From: Laburnicola sp. R22_1
Taxonomy: Eukaryota > Ascomycota > Dothideomycetes > Pleosporales > Didymosphaeriaceae
Length of the DNA stretch: 64,000 nucleotides
Assembly (NCBI GenBank): GCA_014281115.1
Contig: JACONQ010000002.1
Location: 3,534,001 to 3,598,000, forward strand
Reading direction: 5' to 3'
Shown: piece by piece, positions 10,245 through 22,413 of the stretch
How positions within the stretch are numbered: position 1 is the first letter of the stretch
Layout of the letters: each line of letters begins with the position of its first letter
The notes under the pieces: model-generated
Database searches by the model: none
The model's input: the letters and a program-made list of their open reading frames with translations, nothing else
What the model was told of the DNA's origin: nothing
Position numbers and translations under genes: made by a program

Positions 10245-12115
10245 ACGTACTTTGCACTCGAGTCGGACACTCCATCGAGTCGGACACTTTGCCAAGACCC
10301 CACTAAAACGTACTATCAGCAATAGTATAACGCGATGCCTCAACCACACAACAAACTACTGGCGTTAAAAGAAGCGCGTATACAGCTTGCAATCCAGGCT
10401 ATCGAACAAGACACAACACTCTCTTAGCGACGCGCTGCAGCTATCTACAACGTCTCTCAAAGTACACTTAGCGACCAACGCGCTAGAAAGACGTTTAGAC
10501 GCAACTGCGCACCTAACAAAATGAGACTTACTATAAGAGAGGAGCAGGCGATTGTGGAGCATATACTCAACCTAGACGCGCGAGGATTTCCGCCTTAGCT
10601 CAATGCTATAAAAGATATGGCTGATTCTTTACTAGCTGCACGCCACTACAAGCCAGTTGGCCAGAGGTGGCCTTATGACTTTGTTAAGCGCCAGCCAGAG
10701 CTTAAAGTCAAGTTCAATCGAAAGTACGACTACAAGAGAGCTCTCTAGGAGGATCCTAAGGTGATACAAGACTAGTTCCAGCTTATAGAGAATATAAAGG
10801 CCAAACATAGTATTCTAGACAAGAACACCTACAATTTTAATAAAGCAGGCTTCATAATAGGCATAATATCAACTAGAGCAGTAGTTACAGGCTCTGAGCG
10901 TTAAGGACGGCCAAAGCAGGTGCAGCAGGGCAATAGGGAGTGGACAACAGTTATCCAAGGCATCAACGCGATAGGTTAGTAGATCCCACCCTTTATTATC
11001 TTCGGGGGCAAGCACCACCTCTCCGCCTAGTATAAGGAGAAGGATCTACCTCATAATTAGGTTATTGCAGTCTCTAAGAACAGCTAGACAACAAATAAGC
11101 TTAGTCTACAATAGCTAAAGCACTTTAATAAGCATACAAAGAGGCGTACTACTAGTAGAGCACGTTTGCTTATTATTGATAGCCACGAAAGTCACAACTC
11201 GCTCAAATTCCAGAATTACTGCAAGAAGAGCAATATTGTTACTCTCTGTATGCCCTCGCATTTGTCGCACCTCTTGCAGCCACTTAATATAGGCTGTTTC
11301 GCGCCTTTAAAAAAGGCGTATAGGCGCCAAGCTAAGGATTTGATGCGCAACCACATCACGCACATCACTAAAATCGAGTTCCTGCCTTGCTTTATTGCTG
11401 CTTTTAAGGCTTCGTTTACTAAAAGTAATATCAAAGGAGGCTTTCGAGGTGCTGGCCTAGTGCCCCACAACCTAGAAGCTGTAATATCGCAGCTTAACGT
11501 CCGCCTGCGTACGCCTCCACTTTGTACTATTCGCGATAGTACATAGGAGTCGCAAACTCCGCGAAATAGTACAGAACTTGGGTCGCAATCGACGCTGGTT
11601 AAGCAGAGGATTCAAAGGCATGTGGATAGTTCCCCAACTTATATAGTTAAGGCGGTGGAAAAGCTCGTTAAAGGCGCCAAGCTAATAGGGCATTCTTTGG
11701 TGTTGATGACCAAACGCAACGCCGAACTTCAAGCTACTAATAAGGCCGCCACACAACGTAAATTATATAAAAGAAAGCGATTGCAGCAAGAAGGAGTCCT
11801 TACAGTTAAAGAGGGCCAGCGACTGGCTACTCTAAAGGACTTTGGGGTGCGTAGTGATGGCAAGAAGGCAAAGAAGAAGGTGCGCACTAATAGAGGCAAA
11901 TCCGCTCAACAGCGCTATAGACGCTGCGGCAAGCCTGGGCACAATAAAAAAACCTATAGGCAGCTTATAGAAGTAGATTCTAAATAGTTTAGCCTATTTA
12001 GACTATTGAAAATAGTTCATGTTAACTCTATACTATCGTGAATAGTACAGAACTTGGTGGGGTCTTGGCAAAGTGTCCGACTCGATGGAGTGTCCGACTC
12101 GAGTGCAAAGTACGT
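10245..12115 (+). mobile_element. Pogo/Fot1-like DNA transposon copy C, full length
   Basis: A 1871-bp element flanked by TA (10243-10244 and 12116-12117). The terminal inverted repeats match for 58 bp or more and start ACGTACTTTGCACTCGAG. Each TIR holds two direct copies of CGAGTCGGACACT about 18 bp apart, a likely transposase-binding arrangement. It is the least mutated member of its family in the window. The transposase fills the interior. Confidence 0.93.
10335..11987 (+). pseudogene. Transposase of copy C, inactivated by RIP-like stops
   Basis: A pogo/Fot1-type DDE transposase that would bind the TIRs and move the element. The start ATG (10335, MPQPHNKLL) is in the same relative place as in copy F. 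Features in order: helix-turn-helix DNA-binding region (about 10380-10650), first catalytic block reading YNFNKAGF (Asp changed to Asn, about 10830), second block LLIIDSHESHNS with Asp kept (about 11170-11200), then SHLLQPLNIGCF, and a basic C-terminus with a degraded zinc knuckle (YRRCGKPGHNKKTY). About a dozen stops occur, nearly all TAG where CAG or TGG is expected. Two long segments stay open (11166-11546 and 11622-11987). Confidence 0.9.
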
Positions 12116-12117
12116 TA

Positions 12118-12627
12118 TAAAATAGAGCTACTACTAGTTAAACGTAAATTATAGGCACTATACTAATTTATATACACTAAGCCTATACTATAATCAAATC
12201 TATATAAGCTTCTACCTAAGCATAACCTACCTTCTTAGAGAATTCTAGCTAATAAGATAATTTAATTTTAAAAGGTATAAAATAAGAATAATAACTATAC
12301 TAGAGCTCTATATAATATTTTAGTAAATAAAATTAGAATCTTTATAGATCTATACAGACGCCTAGATATTACTAAGAATTAATACCTAGATATCTTTTTA
12401 GATATCCTTACTAGCTATATAGTATAGTATTATTTCTATACTATCTACTATAGCTAATTATAAAAGTGCTTATATAAAGCACTTAATAGTTACTTTAATA
12501 CTACTATTAACTATAACTAGTATTAGATAGACTAGACTATAATAATATTTATATAATACTAGCGTAAGAACCCTAATAAGAGTCTATATAAAGTTCTAGA
12601 GGCTATAATTAATAGGCTGACCCTTAT
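12118..12627. other. AT-rich stretch, nothing recognised
   Basis: AT-rich sequence with RIP-like composition. No frame, repeat match or RNA gene was identified. Confidence 0.4.
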
Positions 12628-12638
12628 ATAAAGAGTAT

Positions 12639-12890
12639 GGTTTTTTTTTTCCAACTAAGGAGTTTCTAATAAAAGTATTACAATAATAGCAGATATCTCT
12701 CCTACTATTGTATATATAGAAAAGCGTTTTAAGGTAGTATTAATAAAAAGGGTTAGCGCGTTATAAGCGAGCTAAGCGAGCTTAGTAGACTTAGCGCGCC
12801 TACTCTAACTAAAAAAATCCATATGCAAAACTATGCGTCAGGCCATATCGCCGTACCACGGTTCGAAGCGCGCGGGGGGGAGGGAAGGGA
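12639..12890 (-). mobile_element. SINE-like family A, copy A2 (longest)
   Basis: A 252-bp insertion flanked by the 11-bp direct repeat ATAAAGAGTAT (12628-12638 and 12891-12901). Read on the minus strand it starts in a C-rich segment, continues through a GC-rich head (about 12890-12770), and ends in AACTCCTTAGTTGG plus an A run (T run at 12641-12650). Only this copy keeps the GC-rich head nearly unmutated. I could not find a convincing pair of RNA polymerase III A and B boxes. Confidence 0.85.
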
Positions 12891-13097
12891 ATAAAGAGTA
12901 TTAGGTATAAACTTTACTAGAGAAACTCCTCTTTATACTACTATTATATAAGCATACTATAAATACCTAGAGCTAGAGTAGGCTATATTTACTCCTAAGT
13001 CTATTTATAAAGCTCTATTTTCTAATCTTTATATATTAATCTAAGTTATAATTAATTACTAATTTAATTAGTCCCTATAAAAGGCTAATATATACTA

Positions 13098-13344
13098 CAC
13101 TGCGCCGAAGTTTTATCTCTTCCCTAAAGTTCTAAGTGGCCTCTTTGTAAAAACTTTGCATGTGGGAGCTATGCGCGCCAAGATTGCTAAGCTCGCTTAG
13201 TAGTTCGAACGCGCTTTTTTTGTAATCACCACCTTTTTTACGCTTTTTTTAATTACTAAGGAGGGGGCTCTGCTTTTTTTATTATGTTATTTAAGATAAA
13301 AGCCTTTGTCGTGCTACCCCTAGATAGTTAATTTAATGCCACAC
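13098..13344 (+). mobile_element. SINE-like family B, copy B6 (longest)
   Basis: A 247-bp insertion flanked by the 8-bp direct repeat ATATACTA (13090-13097 and 13345-13352). It has a 5' extension (about 13098-13190) shared only with the copy at 24760-24990. The 3' end is the family's constant TAATGCCACAC. Confidence 0.75.
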
Positions 13345-13352
13345 ATATACTA

Positions 13353-14172
13353 AGGTAAACTATAAAATATAAGTATAGTAAGAATTTCTACTATTAGTAA
13401 AGTATAGCTAGAGGCATATATATAAGAAAACTCTCATATAAAGATTAATTAGATACCTAGTAATACTAATATTAGCTTTAGAGGTTAGAACCTATAAGAA
13501 TCTCTAGAAACTATACAAATTACAAATTTAATAGGAATAGTTACTTACTATATCCTAGACACTCTAACACTATTTCTATAATTATTAGTAGATGCTAATA
13601 AGCTAGGTGCCTATTTTAACAATATTTTAAATATTATTATATAAAAGAATAGCATAACTATACCTATAATACGCAAATAGAGACACCCTTTTTTAATATT
13701 AGTAAGAAAGAAACTATGTCTTTCTTTACTAAATACGAACTCTATTGCCTTTATTAATAATGTAGATATCTCTATATTAAACATCTTCGTCGTGTGGAGA
13801 TTCTAACCAAGGTCGAGTCTGCACTATACACAGAGAGGAGTAAAATAGAAGGCACTAAAACCTAGTATCTAGCACATAGTAGTAGTAATAAAATATATAC
13901 AAAATAATAATAAGTTTATTATCGACTTTCTTTATAGCAGCATTGTCGACGGTAGTTAATAGACAGTCTGCTATCTAGTATAACTAAAGATATCCCTATA
14001 TAGAAAGACTTTAGAAGATACTTACTAATACTAGCTATAAAGTAGATACTACTATACTAAATTAAATTTAGAAGTTTTACTTCTACTATTAATTATATAA
14101 ATAAATTCTACGTTGCTCTAAGTTTACTATTAAAAATAACTTCTTCTTTAACTATAAGATTATTATTAATAT
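13353..14172. other. AT-rich stretch with degraded, unidentified content
   Basis: A short GC-richer island near 13790-13830 stands out. Broken frames give no family match that I can defend. It may be part of another decayed retroelement. Confidence 0.35.
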
Positions 14173-14415
14173 TTCTTTTTGCAACTAAGGGGTTTCTAAT
14201 AAAAATATTATAATAATAGCAGATATCCCTCCTACTATTATATACACAGAAAAGCGTTTTAAGGTAGTATTAATAAAAAGGGGTTAGCACGTTATAAGCG
14301 AGCTAAGCGAGCTTAATAGGCTTAGCGCGCTTACTCTAACTAAAAAAAATTTATATGCAAAACTATGCGTAAGATCACATTACTATACTATAGTTTAGAG
14401 AGTAGGGGAGAGGAA
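14173..14415 (-). mobile_element. SINE-like family A, copy A3 (long form)
   Basis: Shares the full extended family A structure with copies A2 and A8, including the ATATGCAAAACTATGCGT-like block near 14354. The flanking duplication is not clear. Confidence 0.65.
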
Positions 14416-15340
14416 GATAAGAAGGTGCTCGATTCTTGTCTCCCTTCTCTACTATTATCCTTAAAGATATTACTAGAAATAATAGCTATATTAGTAGGTT
14501 TGTACTACTTATAAGATATATACTAAGTAGAAGCTTATACACTATAGGTATACTAACGCTCTATCTTTATATTAAAATTAATTTTAAGGAAACTTCTACT
14601 GTCGCTCTATTTTCTACCATCTTTCTAGGCCCTAGTGCTAATGCTAATACTGCTATTAACGCTACCTAAAAGTACGCTCTCTATCTATAAGCTAATATTA
14701 CTAGGGCTATACTAGAGTACCGATCTATCTATAAGATTGTTAATAGGTTAAAGCAGAAGGTATCCCTTAGTCTAGATAAGGCAGTTCTAGTATACTAGTT
14801 AGACTAGTAATAGATTAGTAACTATAGGTGTAGTAATAGATATAAAGACTTTTTACTATACCTACAATGCTTATATTACTATATATTAGGAAGAAGATAA
14901 ATAAAAGCAGAATTAAAGATAGTAAAGAGAAGATAAAGGTATTTATTAATAAGTTACTAGGGGAGAAGAGCGTTGCGTGGATACGTTAGATTCTTATAGT
15001 TATAGTATTAAATAGTAAGCTAGTAAGCGTATTATATAAGTGTGCTATATAGTAGTACGCAAATATAGTGCGCAAATGTGGCGCGATTACTAATAATAGT
15101 AATAATAGAGTAAGAGTTAGTTTTCTATGCACGTTTTAAGTAACTTAGAGTTAGAGCGCTTATAGATATTAGGTAAGTGTGCATTTTATAAACTATCCTT
15201 ATAAACTATTATTATATTAGCGAAGACTAGTAGACTATATTTGTAGGCGCTATACTAGAGCGGCCTTTCTATTCTAACCTACGCAGGCTTAAATAAAAAA
15301 ATATAGTTAAAAAGGGTGATTAATACTAAATAAATAATGC
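14416..15340 (-). repeat. Unclassified dispersed repeat R4, copy 1
   Basis: This region is repeated in inverted orientation at about 20130-21045, and more distantly at about 24110-24770. A fragment also lies at 22330-22412. In the plus-strand copies a degraded frame can be followed (for example around 24190-24330), which suggests a former protein gene. I do not recognise the family. Confidence 0.5.
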
Positions 15341-15511
15341 GACGATTATTAATATTATATATTAGAACTAGAGACGTACTATATATTATAGATACAGATA
15401 TATTATTTTAAGCTATAATCTTCTTAAAATTAATATCTATACAAGATGTGTGGAAAGCCCTCTATAGATACTAGATTAATATCTACTAAGGTCTACCTAA
15501 CTATATTATAT

Positions 15512-15627
15512 GGTTTTTTTTTGCGACTAAGGGGTTTCTAATAAAGTTATTACAATAATAGCAGTTATCTCTCCTGCTATTATTAACACAAAAAGCGTTT
15601 TAAGATTATATTAATAAAAAGAGATTA
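15512..15627 (-). mobile_element. SINE-like family A, copy A4, inside the copia integrase
   Basis: A 116-bp insertion flanked by the 13-bp direct repeat AACTATATTATAT (15499-15511 and 15628-15640). Removing it joins two halves of the integrase frame (PNYII... with NLGINFI...), so it inserted after the copia element. Confidence 0.85.
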
Positions 15628-15732
15628 AACTATATTATATATAACCTAGGTATAAACTTTATATTAGATAAGTTTTATTTATATATTCTTAGCATAGACT
15701 ATACAGTTTTTAATATTAAGCGGCGTCTAGCT

Positions 15733-15783
15733 ATTATACCTAGCTGTGTTATACCTAGCTATGTTATACCTAGCTGCGTTATT
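15733..15783 (+). repeat. Three tandem copies of a 15-bp unit
   Basis: The unit TTATACCTAGCTGTG is repeated three times with single transitions, inside the copia remnant. Confidence 0.7.
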
Positions 15784-17258
15784 ATTTACGTCTTCTAGGT
15801 AGGAGCGCGACACTACATATCTAGTAGCAATAGCAATAGCGTCTTTAGGGCGAGGAATAGATATAGTAACTAACCTTAAGGTCTTACGCAATAATTAAAT
15901 GTATTATATAGTAGATAGATACATACTTAATCTATATCTAGTTATAGATTTATATTATATATATATAGGCAACTACGTATTATATTATTAACTTTAGTAC
16001 TTAGTATATTTTATAATTAACTACCTCTAGTATAAGGAGCTAATTTGCATATGCTAATAAATAGTTCTAACCTATCTCTAAGCTGCTTTACCTTTTTTAA
16101 TGCGTTTTTAGCATACATATAGCTTTCCCTTATAGTGTTATATTGTATACTAAAAGGTTTACGATGTTTCTCTTCCTAATATTAGATAAGTTTAGAAACT
16201 ACATAAAGATTATTAGCGTAACCTATAGGCAGATGCGTATAGAAGTATATTAGATAATAGGAAAGGTTAAGCATTTGCACGCACCTTTTTATAAAGCTTT
16301 TAATATTTTTAAGACTAAACTAAGAAATTATATAGATAAGAAGAATATTCTCTAGATAGCGATTAAAGCTATTAATAATACTATAGATTTAGATAGTTTT
16401 ATACCTACTCTACAAGTCTTTAGCGTATATTCTAGAATTAATATAGATTCTTCCCTATTACCTATTATTATTATATATATAAATGATATATAAAAGGCAA
16501 TAAAGATATTATAGAAGAAAAGAAATAAGACTAATATTAATTATGCGCTAAATACTTATAATAGTTTCTTAGTAGCGTATAAAGTTCTTATGCTTCTATT
16601 TAGATTTAAGGTTATAGTTTAAGGAGAAAAAGTAGATAGATAGGTCTATATAAGATTAAAGGCATTAAGAATAGAAATATAATTCTTAATTTAGAAAATA
16701 GTTTGGTAAAGTTTTACTATATATAAGTTAAGCTATATTATTATAAAAAGATTACACTCTCCTACTATTATATAAAGTAGATAATATTACCCCTACGCAA
16801 AGAAATTCTTTAGAGAAGAGAAAAAGAGGCTACCTAAAAAAATACTACATTTCTTTTCTAAAAGGAGATAAGTAATTAAGAACTATCTCTAAAGCTCTAT
16901 GTAAAAGATGTAATTATAACACCTAGAGCACCTTTTAAAATGTTAGATTATATAAAAATAGACACTCTTATTACTAATAGTATATTTAAGATTCTTTTCT
17001 TTAACCTATTTAAGTATAAGGGTAGAATCTTTAACCTCTACCTTATATAAGAAGTTAAGGGCAAGACTACTTAACTATATAAGAAATTCTGCCTTATATT
17101 TACTAGCTACTCTAATAAGAAGAAGGATAAAATTCTTACCTAATTATCTACTATTTAAAGAATAAGCTAGCGTCTACTCTTTGTATTAGGAGTAAGCCTT
17201 TAGGTAATATATAAAATATATTACCTAGGCCTATATTTAGTCTACTAATAAACTAAAC

Positions 17259-17368
17259 AACTCCTTTTATTAATATCTTAAAACGCTTTTCTGTGTATAT
17301 AATAGCAGGAGGGATATCTACTATTATTATAATATTTTTATTAGAAACCCCTTAGTCGTAAAAAAACT
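17259..17368 (+). mobile_element. SINE-like family A, copy A5
   Basis: A 110-bp insertion flanked by the 11-bp direct repeat ATAAACTAAAC (17248-17258 and 17369-17379), with its A run at 17360-17366. It is one of only two family A copies on the plus strand. Confidence 0.85.
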
Positions 17369-18484
17369 ATAAACTAAACTATATACTCTATACTAGACTA
17401 CTTAAGAAACTGCGTATAAACTTTCTATAAGATATAATCTTTTATATTTTATAACTACTCTATAGTATAGCTAAATTAGATCTTTACTAGTTTAAGACCT
17501 ACTATAATTACTATAATAAAAAACGTAGTATAAAGACCTTATTATATAACCTATGTCTACTTATTACTAATAAAGAAGAACACACCTTTAAAATTACTAG
17601 CCTTTAGATAGATAATAGCCTTAGTATTGTTAATAAAAACTTCGCATAAAAAAGAAGAAGAGCTAAAGAAAGCAGCCTTCTATATAAAGGATAAGACTAT
17701 CCTTACTAAAAACTAACCTATTAAGTTTAATAGTAGAAGAATTTAGCTTATATATAATACTATAGTTCTTATACAGAAAGGTTAAACAAAGGACCTTTGC
17801 ATAATTAATTTTAAAGATAAGAATACTACTTAGAGATATATAGAGCAGTGTATAAAAGGCGCCTATATTATATCTATATACTAACCAGAAGCCATATTTA
17901 ATTTGTCTATTGCCGCTTAAACTATATTATTCTTATATAAAGATACTAAGGTATTAAACGCATAAATCTAATAGTAAATTAATAATAGTAAATATAGTCT
18001 TACCTTTATACTATTAGATCTCTATTACGCAAAGCTATTTATCTTTACTAATAGCTTATTTGCTAATAATAAGGACCTAAGCTTATAGCTAGAATTCCTA
18101 ATCGCTCTAGGTAATAAGTATTATATAGGTAATAGCGATAACTTTAATATTCTAGCAAATATTATACACTAGAATTTAACTAAGTATAAAAGAGTAATAA
18201 GAAGTGTTCTTACTAGGAAGCTATATAATATAGTAAGAGGCTTTAATAATACTATTACTATTAGCATCACTTTTTAGAAATTATACACACGCTTAGTCTG
18301 CTACTAATTTCTATAGTTATCTATATAAATTTAAAGTCTCTTTATAACTACCTTATATAACTAGGAACTATAAATAAGAAGCGCCTTATAATTAATATTA
18401 TATTACTCCGCAAATTGTATAAGTACTATAAAATTTCTATAATTAAATAAATTAATACAAAGAATAACCCTACTAATACCTATA

Positions 18485-18594
18485 GTTTTGTTTTACGACT
18501 AAGGGGTTTCTAATAAAAATATTATAATAATAGCAGATATCCCTCCTACTATTGTATATACAGAAAAGCGTTTTAAGGTGTTAATAAAAAGAAG
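18485..18594 (-). mobile_element. SINE-like family A, copy A6
   Basis: A 110-bp insertion flanked by the 11-bp direct repeat TAATACCTATA (18474-18484 and 18595-18605). Confidence 0.85.
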
Positions 18595-18605
18595 TAATAC
18601 CTATA

Positions 18606-18717
18606 TGGGTTTTTTTGCGACTAAGGGGTTTCTAATAAAAATATTACAATAATAGCAGATATTCCTTCTACTATTATATACACAGAAAAGCGTTTTAAGG
18701 TGTTAATAAAAGGGGTT
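18606..18717 (-). mobile_element. SINE-like family A, copy A7, tandem to A6
   Basis: Starts directly after the right duplication of A6, in the same orientation. The two differ at only a few positions over the core. Its own target duplication is not clear. Confidence 0.7.
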
Positions 18718-19500
18718 TATAAATATATAAAGAAGGTTCTAAACTAGGCTCTAGAGTTTTTAATCTTTAGTAATACCTTAATAATTACTATTAAAGTATT
18801 AGTTGATTACTTTACGCCCACCTACGCAAGCTCTTCCTAGCCTTTATATAGAACTATTTCCTTATTATTTATTTATTCTTTTGCATAATTTTTTATTTAA
18901 TTCTTTATATATATATATATTACTTAAAAATGCTCATTTTTCTATCTATTATTTATATAGAAAGAGAAGAGACATAATATATATTTATTTATAAAAGAGT
19001 TTTTTTATTTTAATATTAATAGATAATATTTAGTATTATCTACCCTATTACCCTAGCCCTATCCTATATAATAATCTTACCTAGTACTATAGCTCTACTA
19101 TATATAAAAACTATATAATTCTACCTAAAAGCCTACTAGCGTGTAGTATTTAGTAAAAGGCCTAGGCCTAGTTATACTACTATAGTAGTAGGCGTATAGA
19201 GTGCCCCTAAGGCGATTATATAACTAGACTAACAGCTTTCCCTTACAGCATTGTACCGTATACCAAAAGGTCTGCGATATTTCTCTTCCTAATAACTAGA
19301 CTAATAGTATATAGAAATATTCTTTACGCTAAATAACCTTAGTAGCCTATAGATATAGGTCTATATTAGCTAGAAAAATATTATTAATATTATGCAAAGG
19401 CATATGCGCAATATTAAGTTTTTAAGCCTATTTTAAAGTTAGTATCTATATAAAAGCAAACCTACAAAAATAGAAGAACTTATATTAATAGAGATATTCT
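18718..19500. other. AT-rich stretch, nothing recognised
   Basis: Low-complexity AT-rich sequence. A 63-codon open frame at 18803-18994 has no family resemblance and is probably chance. Confidence 0.4.
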
Positions 19501-19513
19501 AAAAGAATATATA

Positions 19514-19658
19514 TATTATTAAATTAACTACCTAGGGATAGAACGACAAAGGCTTTCATCTCAAATAACATGTTAAAAAAGCAGAGCCCCTGCTTAGTAA
19601 TTAAAAAAGAGCGTAAAATAGGTAATCACAAAAAAAAGTGTATTCGAACTACTAAGTA
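19514..19658 (-). mobile_element. SINE-like family B, copy B7
   Basis: A 145-bp insertion flanked by the 13-bp direct repeat AAAAGAATATATA (19501-19513 and 19659-19671). Confidence 0.82.
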
Positions 19659-19671
19659 AAAAGAATATATA

Positions 19672-20129
19672 GTTTATATAATAACTAGTAGAAAAGGTAA
19701 TATATATTTTTCTATCTAAAAGATTACACATAATAAGATTAAAGCTAGAAAAGCTAACTTAGTTACTAGCTAGTATAAGTGCTATTATCTATAGCAAGTT
19801 AGTACTATATAAAGATAAGATATTATATAATAAGAGACACAGTTTAGCACTATATAAAATAGGGAATTAGCTTAATAAAAAAAGAAAAAAGAGCTAGAAA
19901 GAAGAAATATATATGAAAAGATATTTAAAGTAAAGAATAAGAGAGAAAAGAATAAAGAGAGGAAAGCCGACTTTATATATCTCTTCCTTCTATCTAGAGC
20001 CTTAATTTCTACCCCTTATTAGCGTTTGTCTTCCCCTTATCTAATATTATATAATTGCCTAATATTAATGCCTAAATAAATAAGATAAATAGGTCTACCT
20101 ATTATATAAGGAATGGTCGCCTTGTTTAT
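19672..20129. other. AT-rich stretch, nothing recognised
   Basis: A/G-rich on the plus strand near 19860-19980. No frame or repeat match was seen. Confidence 0.35.
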
Positions 20130-21045
20130 TTAGTGTTAATTACCTTTTAATACATTTTTTCATTTAAGCCTACGTAGGTTAGGATAGAAAGGCTGCTCTA
20201 GTATAGCGCCTAAAAATATAGTCTATACCTAGTCTCTACTAATATAATAATAGTTAAATAAACTAGTTAATTGCGTACTTGCCTAATATTTATAAGCACT
20301 TTAACGCCTACTAAATTTACTTAAAGTATGTATAGAAAACTAACTTCTTACTCTATTATTACTATTATTAGCAATTGCGCTATAAGCGCGCTGCTACCCT
20401 AGCGCACTTATACGTTATACTTACTATCTAATACTATAACTATAAAGATTTAACTTATCTACGCAACACTCTTCTTCCCTAGCAACTTATTAATAAATAT
20501 CTTTATCTTCTCTTTACTATCTTTAATTCTGCTCTTATTTATCTCCTTTCTACTATATAGTAATATAAGGTATTATAGATATAGTAAAAAGTCTTTATAT
20601 CTATTACTATGCCTATAGTTACTAATTTATTACTAGCCTAACTAGAACACTAGGACCGCCTTATATAGGATAAAGTATATCTTTTACTTTCTATTAATAA
20701 TACCCTAAATCGAGTAGTATTCTAGTGTAGACCTAGTAATATTAGTAAGCGAATAGATCTTTAGAGTATACTTTTAGACAGCATTAATAGTAGTATTAGT
20801 ATTAGTACTAGAGCCTAAAAAGATAGTAGAAAATAGAGTAATAGTAGAAGTCTCCTTAAGGTTAACTTTAATATAGAAATAGAGTATTAGTGTACCTATA
20901 GTATATAAGTTTCTAGTATATATCTTATAAGTAGCACAAACCTACTATTATAGCTATTACTTCTAGTAATATCTTTAAGGATAATAGTAGAGAAGATAAT
21001 AGTTACAGCGTTATAGCGCTAGCGCTATCTTATACCTCCCTTATA
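20130..21045 (+). repeat. Unclassified dispersed repeat R4, copy 2 (inverted relative to copy 1)
   Basis: Reverse complement of much of 14416-15340 (for example 20930-21000 against 14450-14520, and 20150-20240 against 15220-15310). It shares a degraded coding-like frame with 24110-24770. Confidence 0.55.
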
Positions 21046-21276
21046 CCTACTCTAAACTATAGTATAGCGATATAGCCTTATATATAGTTTTGCATATAGA
21101 TTTTTTTTAGTTAGAGTAGGCGCGCTAAGTCTACTAAACTCGCTTAGCTCGCTTATAACGCGCTAACTCTTTTTTATTAATACTACCTTAAAACGCTTTT
21201 CTATATTAATAATAGTAGAAGGGATAACTACTATTATTATAATATTTTTATTAGAAACCGCTTAGTCGTAAAAAAA
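21045..21276 (+). mobile_element. SINE-like family A, copy A8 (long form)
   Basis: Extended family A copy with its A run at 21270-21276. It sits at the edge of repeat R4 copy 2, just as copy A3 sits at the edge of R4 copy 1. The pair may therefore have been duplicated together as part of one larger element. Confidence 0.68.
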
Positions 21277-22413
21277 CTATATAAGGAATAAACCAAGTTA
21301 AAAAAGTCTATATAAATAATATATTATTACTATAATTTTATTATTAACTATATAATTTTACCCTTAACTACTATTAGCTAGACTACTACTTTACTACTAA
21401 TAAGCCTAATTACGCCTCTAATAAATAGTAGCAAAGTATAATAAATAGTTACTTAATAAAATCTTTCTACTAACTAAAATAGATTAGCTAGAGTAAGAGG
21501 CGTATAAATAGAGGAATAATAAATAAATAGAGTAAATATTAGTAAGTAAATAGTTTGTGTAAAAAAAGGAAGAACTACTAATAGTAACCTTAAAATAAAA
21601 AGTTACTAGTATCTATACACTATATAGGTAAGGGCACCTAAAGGGATTAAGGTTTTAATATTATTATATAATGCCTATATAGTATAGTCTATATGCCGCA
21701 GAATCTTCTTCTTTTTATCTAAACTCTTTTTAGAGATAAGTAATTAATACTAAATTAGTTCTATTATATTATTTTCTTTTCTTATATAATTATCCTATAC
21801 ACCCTTTACACTTGCTAGTATAGAGTATTAGATATTAATGTCTATATCGCTAGCTGTAGAGCCTATTTAACAATAATAATAAAAGTAGAGCCTCCTACTT
21901 AGTAATTAAAAAGAGCGTAAAAAAGGTAATATAATCACACATAGTATATATAACCTTCCATCTTAATTTACTTTAATCTTAAACTAAAAAAAAGGTTAAA
22001 AAGATATTTAGTAAGCCGACTAAATAATATAATAAAAAACGTAAAGCCTTTTACATAGTAATTAAAAAGAGTATAAAAAAACCTTATAAAAATGCGATAT
22101 ATTAGTATAATACTAGATATAGCCTAGATTTTTAGATAGTATATATAAGGGCGCTACTAGAACGCCTAATAGTTAATAAGGCAGAATAGGATAATATTAG
22201 AAGGTAAGTAGTAATGAGACGAATTGCTACCTGCTCTTATCCAAAGTGAGGAGGTTTTTATCTAAACCTCCACTAGGCCCAAAGGAGACATAAGTCCCCA
22301 TTCGGCCACCTAGGCGATAAGGAGGCCTTTTAGTATACTAGAGTAGTCTTTTTATTCTAATTAATATAGACTTAATTTAAAAAAATTAAAGAGTAATTAA
22401 TATTAAATAAATA
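21277..22413. other. AT-rich stretch with repeat fragments
   Basis: Holds a second copy of the 290-bp repeat (about 21610-21870), partial family B pieces (about 21870-21945 and 22023-22100) and an R4 fragment (22330-22412). A short less-AT-rich patch lies near 22205-22330. No gene was recognised. Confidence 0.45.

Larger units (their letters stand above)
15355..18473 (+). mobile_element. Ty1/copia-type retrotransposon remnant (integrase to RNase H)
   Basis: Coding remnants on the plus strand keep the copia pol order. Integrase core resemblance runs from about 15370 to 15700, interrupted by SINE-like copy A4. An integrase C-terminal and linker region follows near 16180-16560. Reverse-transcriptase C-terminal resemblance lies near 17530-17640, and a well-marked RNase H region near 17830-18470 (GAYI-like, LFIFTNSLFANNKDL, NLTKYKRVIRSVLTRKLY). 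All frames carry many TAG/TAA stops. SINE-like copy A5 interrupts the RT region. No LTRs could be assigned. Confidence 0.75.
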
